IMG/VR virus record: IMGVR_UViG_3300048836_000136
Coordinates: 1 to 31,617 of that record
From: a virus
Strand: one strand, 5' to 3'
DNA length: 31,617 nucleotides
A program made the position numbers and the translations under genes. Below the pieces are notes generated by a model. That model was not told where the DNA came from and made no database searches. It saw only the letters and a list, made by a program, of their open reading frames with translations. This document shows, in pieces, positions 14,374 to 22,549 of this stretch; the stretch's first letter is position 1; each line of letters starts with the position of its first letter.

Positions 14374-15014
14374 GTGTACTGATTACGTCACATCCTGCGG
14401 TTGAAAAATACCTTGAGGAGTGTGTGCAATCAGTAAAAGCTCAGACCAGACAGCCAGACGAGATAGTTCTTGTGTTGGATGGATATGTAAGACCCTATAT
14501 TTTCCACGACGTAACAACTATTGCCCGTAGTGTAAACAAAGGGGTTGCATATTCCCGAAAACAAGCAGCGTTGGTATCTAGTGGGAGTCATATACTGTTT
14601 CTCGATGGAGACGACACCATACCAGAAACATTTTTAGAGGAGATGGAAAACACCGATGCAGATATTGCTTATCCAGATACTTTATTGTGGAGCTACTGGA
14701 GCAGTAAGCCTAAAGAGAATGTCTTACACAGATCACCAAAAAGAATCACCGAGAGACTGATGCTAAGACACAACAGAATCGTTGTGACCAGCCTAATGAA
14801 GCGCGAGGTATTCGACAAGATAGGCGGCTTTGACCCCAAGTTGCCTGTTTTTGAGGATTACAAGTTTTTCCTTGCAGCACTAAAGAAGGGATTTACTTTT
14901 AAAAAAGCGAATACCTACATGAAGTACCGACAAAGGCAGGACTCAAGAAACCGTGTGTCGTTGGATATTAGAAGGGACACGTACAACAAAATAGTTCGTT
15001 GGTATCATGCCTAG
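14358..15014 (+). CDS. Family 2 glycosyltransferase
   Basis: 218 residues. KISVLITSHPAVEKYLEECVQSV and QPDEIVLVLDG form the nucleotide site, ILFLDGDDTIP (about 74-84) is the D-x-D metal site, and GGFDPKLPVFEDYKFFLAALKKG is the usual C-terminal acceptor and catalytic-base region (E-D). The protein is not closely similar to the neighbouring GT2, so this is not a simple duplication. Its last eight bases overlap the start of the region-4-like gene, linking glycan enzymes and regulator in one operon. Confidence 0.85.
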   Translation: MGKKISVLITSHPAVEKYLEECVQSVKAQTRQPDEIVLVLDGYVRPYIFHDVTTIARSVNKGVAYSRKQAALVSSGSHILFLDGDDTIPETFLEEMENTDADIAYPDTLLWSYWSSKPKENVLHRSPKRITERLMLRHNRIVVTSLMKREVFDKIGGFDPKLPVFEDYKFFLAALKKGFTFKKANTYMKYRQRQDSRNRVSLDIRRDTYNKIVRWYHA

Positions 15015-15336
15015 ATACAAGCCAATCAAGTTCATTCCGAGGTCTTACAACTTCTCCACATTTGAGGATGGGGTTGTAGATTCTATGATAGGTAAAGACG
15101 AGAATGCCCTGGAAGAGTTTGAATTGGAACAGGCGATGGTTGCCATGCTTAAAAGCCTCCCCAACGATAGATACAGAGTCTTATTCCTCTTACAGATTCT
15201 CCGCAACGACGGCTATCGACTACCCCACGAAGCCCTATACAAGCATATATTCAAAGTCCATCGATCTTGGTACTTCAGAATGGTCAAAAGAATGAAGAAG
15301 TTTGTGGGTCAACTTTATAATCTCAACACGACTTAA
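15007..15336 (+). CDS. Small protein resembling sigma-factor region 4, candidate late regulator
   Basis: 109 residues. After a basic N-terminus, residues 35-105 follow the plan of sigma70 region 4: an acidic helix ending EQAMVAMLKSLP, NDRYRVLFLLQIL, a turn at NDGYRL, then an HTH (HEALYKHIFKVHRSWYFRMVKRMKKFV) with recognition helix near 84-98. Regions 2 and 3 are missing, so it could not act alone as a sigma factor; it might join or displace region 4 of the host sigma to change -35 choice. Support comes from position: it is the last gene before the first late promoter, whose -35 lies in its final codons. No database confirmation was possible, so another HTH protein is the alternative. Confidence 0.55.
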   Translation: MPRYKPIKFIPRSYNFSTFEDGVVDSMIGKDENALEEFELEQAMVAMLKSLPNDRYRVLFLLQILRNDGYRLPHEALYKHIFKVHRSWYFRMVKRMKKFVGQLYNLNTT

Positions 15337-15356
15337 AGCGTGTTACACCGCATACT
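15329..15356 (+). promoter_or_regulatory. Late promoter, portal gene
   Basis: CGACTT (15329-15334), 16 bases, CATACT (15351-15356), then eight bases to the ATG at 15365. The predicted transcript starts at or just before the ATG, so it is leaderless. Same layout as the elements at 24190, 25378, 25632, 28528 and 29782. Confidence 0.7.
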
Positions 15357-15364
15357 AAATCTAT

Positions 15365-17353
15365 ATGGCAAAGTCAGGCGATGCAAAAATAGCAAGCATA
15401 ATAAGAAACAGGTTTACAAAGCTCCACAGCGATCAGGTCGAGATATTCGATGAGGTCGAGAAGTTCCACGCCATGTATCGCTCGATAATGACTCAAGATG
15501 AATCTTATCCTTGGGAATATCAGTATGTTGATCCCCAGATATTCCCACTTCTTAGAAACACCTTGGCACGTCTGAACCCAGACGGAATGCAGATATATCT
15601 TGAAGGCCGTGAGGAGATGGACGACGCCGTAAGGCGAGTCAATCAGGAGTTGGTTAATTGGGAGCTTGGAGAAAACAGCAAGACGATGGTGCTTTACCGA
15701 AATCTCTTCAGAGGGTTGCTCGCCGGAAGGGCATACCTTTCAACTGGTTGGCACTATGAACCGTCGATAGTTATCTCTCCAGACGGCACTAAACAAAAGA
15801 TGCTTCACGATATTGTCAATCGTGCCGAGGTTAAAAACGTCCGCTTCCAAGATATGTTCATTCCAAACCGCAACATCCCAGAACTCTATGAACAGCCTTA
15901 TCTTATTGAACGAGTCTCGATGTCCTACGGCGATATGGAAGATGACAACGAGATGCAGGAACGCGAAGTGTGGAAAAAAGATGCTTTGAAATACATCAAG
16001 GACAAAAAGGTATTCTCCACACAGGTCGATTATGGGGTTGATCTGATCCAAGAAGACGGTCTGTCTAAGGATGATCGGTTCATCCGAAGCCAATACGTGT
16101 CGCTTATTAAAATGCAGACCAAAGACGGTGATTGCTTCTACATTCTTGAAGACGGCAAAGATACGATTGTGAACACAGACGACGGAAGCGAGTATCTTCA
16201 CAATCACTACAACTACATAGATTGGGCTCCATTTCCTGAAGACGATGAATACTTCTCGCTTGGAATAGTACAGCCTGTAGCCGATCTACAGGAGGCTATG
16301 TCTTCGGTGTTGAACCAATATTTGACCACATCCAGAAACGCAGGGAATCCAATGACTATCATAGGAGGAACGGCAAATGAACAAACCCCAGACTGGATGT
16401 TTGTGAAGCGTCCAAATGGCATTGTGCGTGTCAAAGGCGACATCAACCAGATAAGAGAATACGCTACGGCCGATCCTTCGCCTTCCATGCTCAACATGAG
16501 GAACGAACTGCAAAGAACTTTCGAGAGAGCAAGTTCTATGAGTTCGCTTTACTCATCGGGTGTAGCTACAGGTGCAGCCGGCCAGATCAACACAACAGCA
16601 AGGGGTGCTTCAATAATCAATCAGAACATCGACACCAATATGCAGTTATTGGTTTCAATCTTTGGTGCGATGGCTCTAAGGCGTATCGGAGAGCACTTTC
16701 TTGAACTGAACGCACAGTATATTACCGAGGAGCAAGTCATAAGAATCACAGGTAAGAGTAGGCAGAGCGAGTTACTGAAGGTCTCTCCCGATGAAGTCAG
16801 TGCTAACTTCGATGTCTTGGTATCAGAGAAATCCATGCTCAGGCAGACACCAGAAATGCGACAGGCGACACTTCTTAACATCAAAGGTGCGCTCGATAAA
16901 GAAACTCAAGTGAAGCTCGACAAACGGCCGATTTATAAAGCTATATTGGAAGCTAACCCAGATACTCAAGACCTGGCTGAAGAAGTGATAGTCGATACTG
17001 AGTTCGTATCTGAAGAACACATCAATTCACTTTTGAAAGGAATAGTGCCAGAAGTATCTCCCGAAGATGACCATAAGATGCTTATCATGCTGGTACAAAA
17101 GCACCTGATGGATAATGACTACGATGACTCTATGCTCGATCTGTTTAACCAATACATGAACGAGCTACGAAAGTGGGTATCGGCTAGTAACCCTAATTTC
17201 CTACAAGCACCACCACCTCAACCACCACCGATGCTGCCCTCGAACGAGGAAGATTTAATGGCTAGTATGGCAAGTGGCGTAGAAATGGGCGGTAATCCCA
17301 CTGAAGGGCAAGCGGTAACGATACCCGAGGAAACTTTAGAATATGGAGTATGA
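15365..17353 (+). CDS. Portal protein
   Basis: 662 residues, the length of P22-like/podoviral portals. The core has the usual helical stem region: FSLGIVQPVADLQEAMSSVLNQYLTTSRNAGNP (key parts: GIVQPVADLQEA, VLNQYL), and the N-terminal half has FRGLLAGRAYLSTGW and RFQDMFIPNR typical of portals. The C-terminus is a Pro-rich tail (PPPQPPP). Twelve copies would form the DNA gate of the head and hold the terminase during packaging. Start ATG at 15365 fixed by the promoter just upstream; there is no SD. The stop overlaps the next ATG. Confidence 0.88.
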   Translation: MAKSGDAKIASIIRNRFTKLHSDQVEIFDEVEKFHAMYRSIMTQDESYPWEYQYVDPQIFPLLRNTLARLNPDGMQIYLEGREEMDDAVRRVNQELVNWELGENSKTMVLYRNLFRGLLAGRAYLSTGWHYEPSIVISPDGTKQKMLHDIVNRAEVKNVRFQDMFIPNRNIPELYEQPYLIERVSMSYGDMEDDNEMQEREVWKKDALKYIKDKKVFSTQVDYGVDLIQEDGLSKDDRFIRSQYVSLIKMQTKDGDCFYILEDGKDTIVNTDDGSEYLHNHYNYIDWAPFPEDDEYFSLGIVQPVADLQEAMSSVLNQYLTTSRNAGNPMTIIGGTANEQTPDWMFVKRPNGIVRVKGDINQIREYATADPSPSMLNMRNELQRTFERASSMSSLYSSGVATGAAGQINTTARGASIINQNIDTNMQLLVSIFGAMALRRIGEHFLELNAQYITEEQVIRITGKSRQSELLKVSPDEVSANFDVLVSEKSMLRQTPEMRQATLLNIKGALDKETQVKLDKRPIYKAILEANPDTQDLAEEVIVDTEFVSEEHINSLLKGIVPEVSPEDDHKMLIMLVQKHLMDNDYDDSMLDLFNQYMNELRKWVSASNPNFLQAPPPQPPPMLPSNEEDLMASMASGVEMGGNPTEGQAVTIPEETLEYGV

Positions 17354-18279
17354 CAATTCGAGAGGTACTGGACTATCTAAAAAAGACAATTGAGAGTGTA
17401 GCTGTTGCGTCAGTTAAGTCTTTAAAAGCCCATAACTACGACGTTTCTGTAACAAACCCCATCAGAATAGAGAATCTCCCCGGTACACAGAAGATAGAGG
17501 GACGTGTTGAGATCGACCAGAAGCCGATGCTTAGTGCGATCAATGCCGTAGTTACTGCACTTAAAGAGGTCAAAAAAGAAGTCGGTTCGATTGAAGTGCC
17601 TGAATCGGTGGATATTAAAAACTTTCCTAAAGCACCTGAGCCAGTCAAGGAAGTAACAGTTAAAAACCAGCCGAAAGATATTTCAGTGAACAACCTGAAT
17701 GCAGTTACCAAGTTGCTTCAAGCGATCGAAAAGGCTATATCCAAATTGCCCACCAAGTACCCAGAGATGAAAGTTCCTCCATTCCCAGATATTCCCGCAT
17801 ATCCTACGGAGATTAGAATCCAGAATCCCGTAAAGAATGTGACGGTCGATAACTTTGAGGCTTTGGTTGGTAAAGACCCCAAGCGATACGTGCCAGTCAG
17901 ATTGTCCGATGGAAAAGAGTTCTATAGTGCGATGGAGCAAGTAGCTTTGTCCTCGGGAAAGTACGCTTATTCAAATCAACAGGGAGAACGCGGTCAGGCT
18001 TTGATGGACCCTAACAGACGTGTCATGATGTTTCCAGACGAGTACCGTCTGAATGACCAGAGGGAGATTGATAGCACCAAATACTTGGGCTATGAAGACC
18101 GCTATTCCAATTGGTACATCATAAAGATGACTCAAGGCTCGACAGAAGAAGATCAAACCTTCAGATTTGCTACGAATACGAACAATTCGACGATCAATAC
18201 CTATGCAGGAGCTTGGAACAACAAACTTACCCTTCAGTATGACCGCTACAGTGTAGCCTTCGCGGTAATAGCTATCTAA
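17350..18279 (+). CDS. Virion structural protein with V-x-V-x-N-x-P repeats
   Basis: 309 residues. The middle carries several copies of a V-x-V/I-x-N-x-P unit (VTNPIRIENLP, DIKNFPKAPEP, VTVKNQPKDISVNNL, IRIQNPVKNVTVDNF), which is typical of beta-rich phage head-tail or fibre-base proteins, alternating with helices (AVTKLLQAIEKAISKLP). The last 120 residues form an unrelated domain rich in Asn and Thr ending in beta strands (KLTLQYDRYSVAFAVIAI). Translationally coupled to the portal gene by a four-base overlap. Exact role unknown. Confidence 0.65.
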   Translation: MTIREVLDYLKKTIESVAVASVKSLKAHNYDVSVTNPIRIENLPGTQKIEGRVEIDQKPMLSAINAVVTALKEVKKEVGSIEVPESVDIKNFPKAPEPVKEVTVKNQPKDISVNNLNAVTKLLQAIEKAISKLPTKYPEMKVPPFPDIPAYPTEIRIQNPVKNVTVDNFEALVGKDPKRYVPVRLSDGKEFYSAMEQVALSSGKYAYSNQQGERGQALMDPNRRVMMFPDEYRLNDQREIDSTKYLGYEDRYSNWYIIKMTQGSTEEDQTFRFATNTNNSTINTYAGAWNNKLTLQYDRYSVAFAVIAI

Positions 18280-18332
18280 ACCACTTCAGTCTCTAAACTG
18301 TTAAGAGACATGATCAAAGGGGGTGATAGTTA

Positions 18333-18776
18333 ATGGCATCAGCAATACCAAACAGTGCAAAAGCAAACTTAGTAAACGGAACAATCGATCTGAACACGCA
18401 CGATATCCGTGCAAGACTTTGCATGACGAACACTACTTGCGATACTGAAGTAGACGCAATCGCCGATCTAGCAGATTACACGACTATCGATCCCTGTGAC
18501 GCAACCGGCTATGTCGACGTTCAATTGGGAACCGAAGCGGTCAATGTAGACGATACGAATAATCGAGCAGAGTTTGATGCAGACAACACAGTCTTTTCAG
18601 GATTGGGTGGAGACGCATCAAGAGATATCCAGGGTGTATTGATCTATAAATACGTAGATGGCACAAACGCCAACGATTTACCAATAGCGTTTATTGACTT
18701 TACGGCCGATATCCCAAGTACAGCAACACAGATTGACATTCCTTGGGACGCAGAAGGAATACTTCAAATAGCATAA
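18333..18776 (+). CDS. Small virion structural protein
   Basis: 147 residues. The order G-T-I-D-L-x-T-x-D-I-R-A-R-L (15-29), DLADYTTIDPCDATGYVDVQLGTEAV, then DADNTVFSGLGG, GVLIYKYVDGT and PIAFIDFTADIP..IDIPWDAEGIL fits a phage family of small beta-sandwich virion proteins often found beside portal and capsid genes. A strong SD (AAAGGGGGTGAT) precedes the ATG by about seven bases, unlike most late genes here. An intrinsic terminator follows. A weak CCACTT-like element (18281) lies upstream but lacks a good -10. Confidence 0.7.
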   Translation: MASAIPNSAKANLVNGTIDLNTHDIRARLCMTNTTCDTEVDAIADLADYTTIDPCDATGYVDVQLGTEAVNVDDTNNRAEFDADNTVFSGLGGDASRDIQGVLIYKYVDGTNANDLPIAFIDFTADIPSTATQIDIPWDAEGILQIA

Positions 18777-18795
18777 CCGCTAGTTGAAGCAGATT

Positions 18796-18847
18796 AAGGG
18801 CTTTGGGTGTGAACCGATCATATCGGGATGCCCTGAAGCTCTTTTTT
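18796..18847 (+). terminator. Structured intrinsic terminator
   Basis: AAGGGCTTT (18796-18804) can pair with GAAGCTCTT (18835-18843) and is followed by a run of T residues (18842-18847). Inside lies a perfect hairpin CCGAT-cat-ATCGG (18814-18826). The left arm can instead pair with GCCCT (18830-18834), so two folds compete. It separates the small structural gene from the fibre genes. Confidence 0.65.
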
Positions 18848-18868
18848 GTTAGCAGTAAAATTTAAAAT

Positions 18869-19675
18869 ATGGCATGGTCATATACAGAAAGTGGAAACAA
18901 CACAGCATCGGGTTCGTGGGCAGTATCAACACCCGCGGCTGTAGCTGGTGATTTAATCATTGTAAATATTGGTTGGGACGATAGCACCTCGACAACGGGG
19001 TTAACTCCGCCTGCTGGTAAAAACAGTGAAACTGCTGTTGTTGTAGAAGATGTGCGTGTCTCCTCTAATACTTCAGTCAGAGGGAAAATCGTCTATTACA
19101 TATGTACTGGAACTTGGACAGCAGGAACAATTACTTTTACCCCATCAGCAAGCGAACAATGGTCTGCGGTAGTTATTAAAGTGCCCGCCGGAGAATTTGA
19201 CGCCACTACCCCAGTGGGAGCAGACAACTATTTTGAGTCAACAACTACAGACGCAACCCCCGATCTTCCTTCTTTAACAGCAGGCTCGACAGACGGTAGT
19301 GGCACAGTTGTTGGTTTCATGGTGGGAGATGTAGATGATGCAGACGGAACAATAACGGGGTGGACAAGTAGAGCTAGTACTGACAGGGGAGCCGTGGGCG
19401 TTGATTTATGGACTAGAAACGCAGCAGCAACTGATAGCGAAAGTATTTCCGCTGCAACAGGAGCAACTTATCCGTCAGCGAGGGACTATGTATCGTTTAT
19501 CTACATAGTCAGGGTTCAACGGTCACCATCCGTAGCACTAAATACGCCTACAGACGTCTCGGCAACAACCGACACAACTCCCACATTTGACTTCACTGGA
19601 ACTGATCCGAACGGAGACAGTATTAGATATCAAATCCAAATTGATACGGTAGATACATTTGATTCTCAAACCTAA
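18869..19675 (+). CDS. Fibre/adhesin-like protein, interrupted at its C-terminal domain
   Basis: 268 residues, Thr/Ser-rich and beta. Residues 1-220 form one jelly-roll-like domain (GDLIIVNIGWDDS, WTAGTITFTP, SAVVIKVPAGEF, YVSFIYIVRVQ). Residues 223-268 are the first half of an Ig/Fn3-like domain (SVALNTPTDVSATTDTTPTFDFTGTDPNGD, then YQIQIDTVDTFDSQT), which stops abruptly. The expected second half (PLIDAVSGTDSGF...YYWRVRGIDPTGS) is found about 660 bases downstream, in the next gene. So this looks like a former single fibre gene with a second jelly-roll module inserted. A TAAAAT (18856-18861) seven bases before the ATG could drive a leaderless transcript; its -35 is poor. Confidence 0.75.
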   Translation: MAWSYTESGNNTASGSWAVSTPAAVAGDLIIVNIGWDDSTSTTGLTPPAGKNSETAVVVEDVRVSSNTSVRGKIVYYICTGTWTAGTITFTPSASEQWSAVVIKVPAGEFDATTPVGADNYFESTTTDATPDLPSLTAGSTDGSGTVVGFMVGDVDDADGTITGWTSRASTDRGAVGVDLWTRNAAATDSESISAATGATYPSARDYVSFIYIVRVQRSPSVALNTPTDVSATTDTTPTFDFTGTDPNGDSIRYQIQIDTVDTFDSQT

Positions 19676-19676
19676 T

Positions 19677-22511
19677 ATGGCTTATTCAATAGTACAAACA
19701 AAAACGGGAGATAGTGGTGGATATGTAACTTCAACAAACTTGTCCTTTGATAGTAGTACCACTACAGGAAACACGATTTTAGTTGCGGTTGCTTATAACA
19801 GCGATCAGTTGGGAACTCCAGATGTTACAGACAATAAGGGCAATACCTATACAAAATTGGCGGGTGGAGCGGGTGCGGGAGACACGTCGGGTGAACTGTG
19901 GTGTGCTTATAACGTGACGGGTGGTGCTTCACACCAAATAACCATTGAATTATCTGCAAATTGGCACGATGTCGCCATTGTCATGCGCGAGTATTCGGGG
20001 CTTACAACAGCAAATCCGTTTGACGTTAAAGCAGAGGGGACAACGGCTTCTGGTACTTCTCATACGTCAGATACTACAGCTTCAACCAGTCAGGCAAACG
20101 AGCTAGTGGTCGGTGTTATCGCCATAAATGCCAACAGCACATATACGGCAGGCGGAGGGTATGGAAACTTGTCATACCAAGACGGAAGCGACTTATACGA
20201 GTCTGTAGCGATGGAAGACAAACGCGTGACCGCTACGGGAACACAACAGGCAACAATAACATCTAGCGCAACAGCTTCGGGTTACTTTATTGTTGCAACA
20301 TTCAAGGAAGCGGCAACGGGAACGCCCCTAATTGATGCCGTTTCTGGCACTGACTCAGGCTTTGCCAATCCCGACAATGGTGGTGACACTGATCCATTCA
20401 ACTCGGGCGAGAATATCCAGTTTACAGTACAAGCTGGAGATACCTTGGCTTCAAGACTTTATTATTGGCGTGTAAGGGGTATTGATCCAACGGGTTCTAA
20501 TACATACGGAGCTTGGGCAACCACGCGATCATTTTATGTAACAGTCGCAGCTTCAACTCTAACAGACAATTTCAACGACAATTCGATAGATACAGCAAAG
20601 TGGATGGAGGATGACGATGCTGAAATATTGACCGAGACAAGCGGCCAGATTCAGATTGTACCATCGGGGACGGGGTCTGAATCTTCAGGGATTTATTCAA
20701 ACGCATATCTTGATTTAACTGGCAGTAGTGTGTACGCAAAGTTGGTCAGTGTGGACGCTAGTTTGTCGTACAATTCAGTGGTTATAAATCCAGTGTGGCT
20801 TTATAGCTATACTGATGAACTCATGGTCTGGTGGGAGGTTGTCGGAAACGGCGACCTAATTCAGTGCCGTGATGATCTTGACGAAGGAACTCCCTATTAC
20901 TCAGTCGCTTACAACTCAACCAATCATAAATATTTCAGGATCAGAGAGGCTTCGGGTACAACCTATTGGGATTTCTCGGCAGATGGTTCAAGTTGGACAA
21001 ATGCGTATTCTAAGGCGAGTGATATTGATTTATCGCTTGTTCAATTCGCTTTATTTATCAACGTAGACACAGAAGCCGCTGGAGAGGTCATAGTATTTGA
21101 CAATGTAAACTCGACTGATGGGGAGACTTCAGGGGAAGAAGAAGCAGAAGTAGCACCAGTGACAACTACGTTGTCGCTACCAAGCGTAACAGCTACCTAC
21201 GCTGGTGTTTGGAATGCTAGTGTTTCACCTGTTTCGGTAACATTGACACCACCTTCAGTTACGGCCACATACATAGCGACATACAACGCCTCGGTAAGTC
21301 CTGTCTCATTGACTTTGAGTCCAATCGAAGTGACAGCCACTTATGCAGGTGTCTGGAATGCTTCAGTTAGTCCCATATCTCTAGCACTAAGCACAGTCGA
21401 TCCAACTGCCACCTATCAGGGAGTTTGGAACGCCTCTGCAAGTCCGGTGACAACTTCGTTGTCTTTGCCGGCAGTAACAGCAACCTACGTACAAGCCGAG
21501 ACTGCTTCAATTAGCCCCGTAGCGATTACAGCAAGTCTGCCGGCAGTAGCGGCGACTTACGTACAACAGGAAACCGCATCTGTCAGTGCTGTTGCGGTTA
21601 CTCTATCGCCAGTAGCGATTACAGCGACGTATCAAGAAGTGGTAAATGCCTCAGTTTCTCCTGTTTCACTTACGATGAGTTTGCCAGAGGTTACTGCTAC
21701 TTCCCAAGCGGGATCAGAAGCTGAGGTGAGTCCAGTGTCACTAACTTTGACACCGCCCGAAGTGACAGCAACATACGTTCAACCGGAGACGGCAAGTGTG
21801 TCGCCATTGTCAGTCAGTCTATCGGCCGTCTCGACCACAGCCAGTTACGTACAAGCAGAGACAGCCTCTGTATCACCACTTCAGCTAACGCTTGGTGTCA
21901 ACGATCCAATAGCAACATTCGTAAATGAACAGACTGCCAGTGTCGTACCATTAGTTGTTTCACTGTCGGTAGTTTCTACAACAGCTACGTATTCGCAAAT
22001 TAACACAGCTAGTGTTTCACCCGTAGCGGTAACAACAAGTATTCCCGATGTAACGGCTACGTATGTCCAAGTAGAAACAGCTAGTGTAAGTGCATTGTCG
22101 GTATCACTTTCGATACCAGGTGTAACGGCAACCTACACGGGGGGTGCGGTGGCGGGAATCGAACCAATAATAATAAGTCTAAATCTTCCCGAAATTACGG
22201 CAAGTTATGTAGAAGTAGACGAAGCAGAAGTCGCTCCAGTATCGTTGTCACTTGGTACACCGGAAATCGTAGGCGAATGGGAAAGTGTCAGAACTGCTAG
22301 TGTCGAGCCAGTTGGATTATCAATTTCATTGACTTCTGTAACGGCAGGGTACGATGGAATCTTCACAGCAGCAGTGTCGCCAATGCAATTAACAATTAAC
22401 CCCACAAGTGCCAGACCGCTTCATAACGGACTATGCACAGACAGTGATTTTATACTTGTAGACGGCCGCCCAGCGATCTTACTATTCGACGACTTCTATA
22501 CTCGCATCTAA
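19677..22511 (+). CDS. Large repetitive fibre/adhesin protein
   Basis: 944 residues from ATG 19677, one base after the previous stop (a TTG at 19659 would overlap that gene). Order: jelly-roll-like domain (about 1-215), the second half of an Ig/Fn3-like domain (PLIDAVSG...YYWRVRG, 220-295), a concanavalin/LamG-like domain (about 298-485: DNFNDNSIDTAKW, YFRIREASGTTYWDFSADGSSW, VIVFDNV), then 17 exact 24-residue repeats and a unique end. Likely role: tail fibre or surface-binding spike that recognises host glycans. The high Thr/Ser/Ala/Val content makes it a plausible target for the phage glycosyltransferases. No SD; probably coupled translation. Confidence 0.8.
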   Translation: MAYSIVQTKTGDSGGYVTSTNLSFDSSTTTGNTILVAVAYNSDQLGTPDVTDNKGNTYTKLAGGAGAGDTSGELWCAYNVTGGASHQITIELSANWHDVAIVMREYSGLTTANPFDVKAEGTTASGTSHTSDTTASTSQANELVVGVIAINANSTYTAGGGYGNLSYQDGSDLYESVAMEDKRVTATGTQQATITSSATASGYFIVATFKEAATGTPLIDAVSGTDSGFANPDNGGDTDPFNSGENIQFTVQAGDTLASRLYYWRVRGIDPTGSNTYGAWATTRSFYVTVAASTLTDNFNDNSIDTAKWMEDDDAEILTETSGQIQIVPSGTGSESSGIYSNAYLDLTGSSVYAKLVSVDASLSYNSVVINPVWLYSYTDELMVWWEVVGNGDLIQCRDDLDEGTPYYSVAYNSTNHKYFRIREASGTTYWDFSADGSSWTNAYSKASDIDLSLVQFALFINVDTEAAGEVIVFDNVNSTDGETSGEEEAEVAPVTTTLSLPSVTATYAGVWNASVSPVSVTLTPPSVTATYIATYNASVSPVSLTLSPIEVTATYAGVWNASVSPISLALSTVDPTATYQGVWNASASPVTTSLSLPAVTATYVQAETASISPVAITASLPAVAATYVQQETASVSAVAVTLSPVAITATYQEVVNASVSPVSLTMSLPEVTATSQAGSEAEVSPVSLTLTPPEVTATYVQPETASVSPLSVSLSAVSTTASYVQAETASVSPLQLTLGVNDPIATFVNEQTASVVPLVVSLSVVSTTATYSQINTASVSPVAVTTSIPDVTATYVQVETASVSALSVSLSIPGVTATYTGGAVAGIEPIIISLNLPEITASYVEVDEAEVAPVSLSLGTPEIVGEWESVRTASVEPVGLSISLTSVTAGYDGIFTAAVSPMQLTINPTSARPLHNGLCTDSDFILVDGRPAILLFDDFYTRI
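21144..22367 (+). repeat. 17 tandem 72-bp (24-residue) repeats in the fibre gene
   Basis: Each unit has exactly 24 codons with no indels. The consensus is A-S-V-S-P-V-x-(V/L)-(T/S)-L-S-x-P-x-V-T-A-T-Y-x-x-x-x-x (letters with x mark variable sites). A partial eighteenth unit starts at 22368 (AAVSPMQLTINP). The units have diverged at DNA level, so the array is old rather than a recent slippage. Two predicted strands per unit suggest a beta-solenoid or fibrous shaft. Confidence 0.92.
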
Positions 22512-22512
22512 C

Positions 22513-22543
22513 TTGACATCAAGAATTAGTGAAATGGTACAAT
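22513..22543 (+). promoter_or_regulatory. Sigma70-type promoter after the fibre gene
   Basis: TTGACA (22513-22518) and TACAAT (22538-22543) are 19 bases apart, the same spacing as the promoter at 1339. The -10 ends six bases before a GTG at 22550, predicting a leaderless transcript. It does not carry the CGACTT late element. Confidence 0.55.
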
Positions 22544-22549
22544 CAGAGT

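Noticed and set aside
16286-16513. Several long antisense reading frames opposite portal, fibre and capsid genes
   Set aside because: They mirror the codons of well-supported genes, have no domain features and no promoters or ribosome sites.
20167-20200. GCGACTTA inside the large fibre gene
   Set aside because: No -10 at the right distance (the bases there are ATGGAA) and no start codon; coding coincidence.
21144-22367. Possible CRISPR or phase-variation array
   Set aside because: The repeats are coding, in frame, 72 bp with no spacers and diverged at DNA level, so they are protein repeats.
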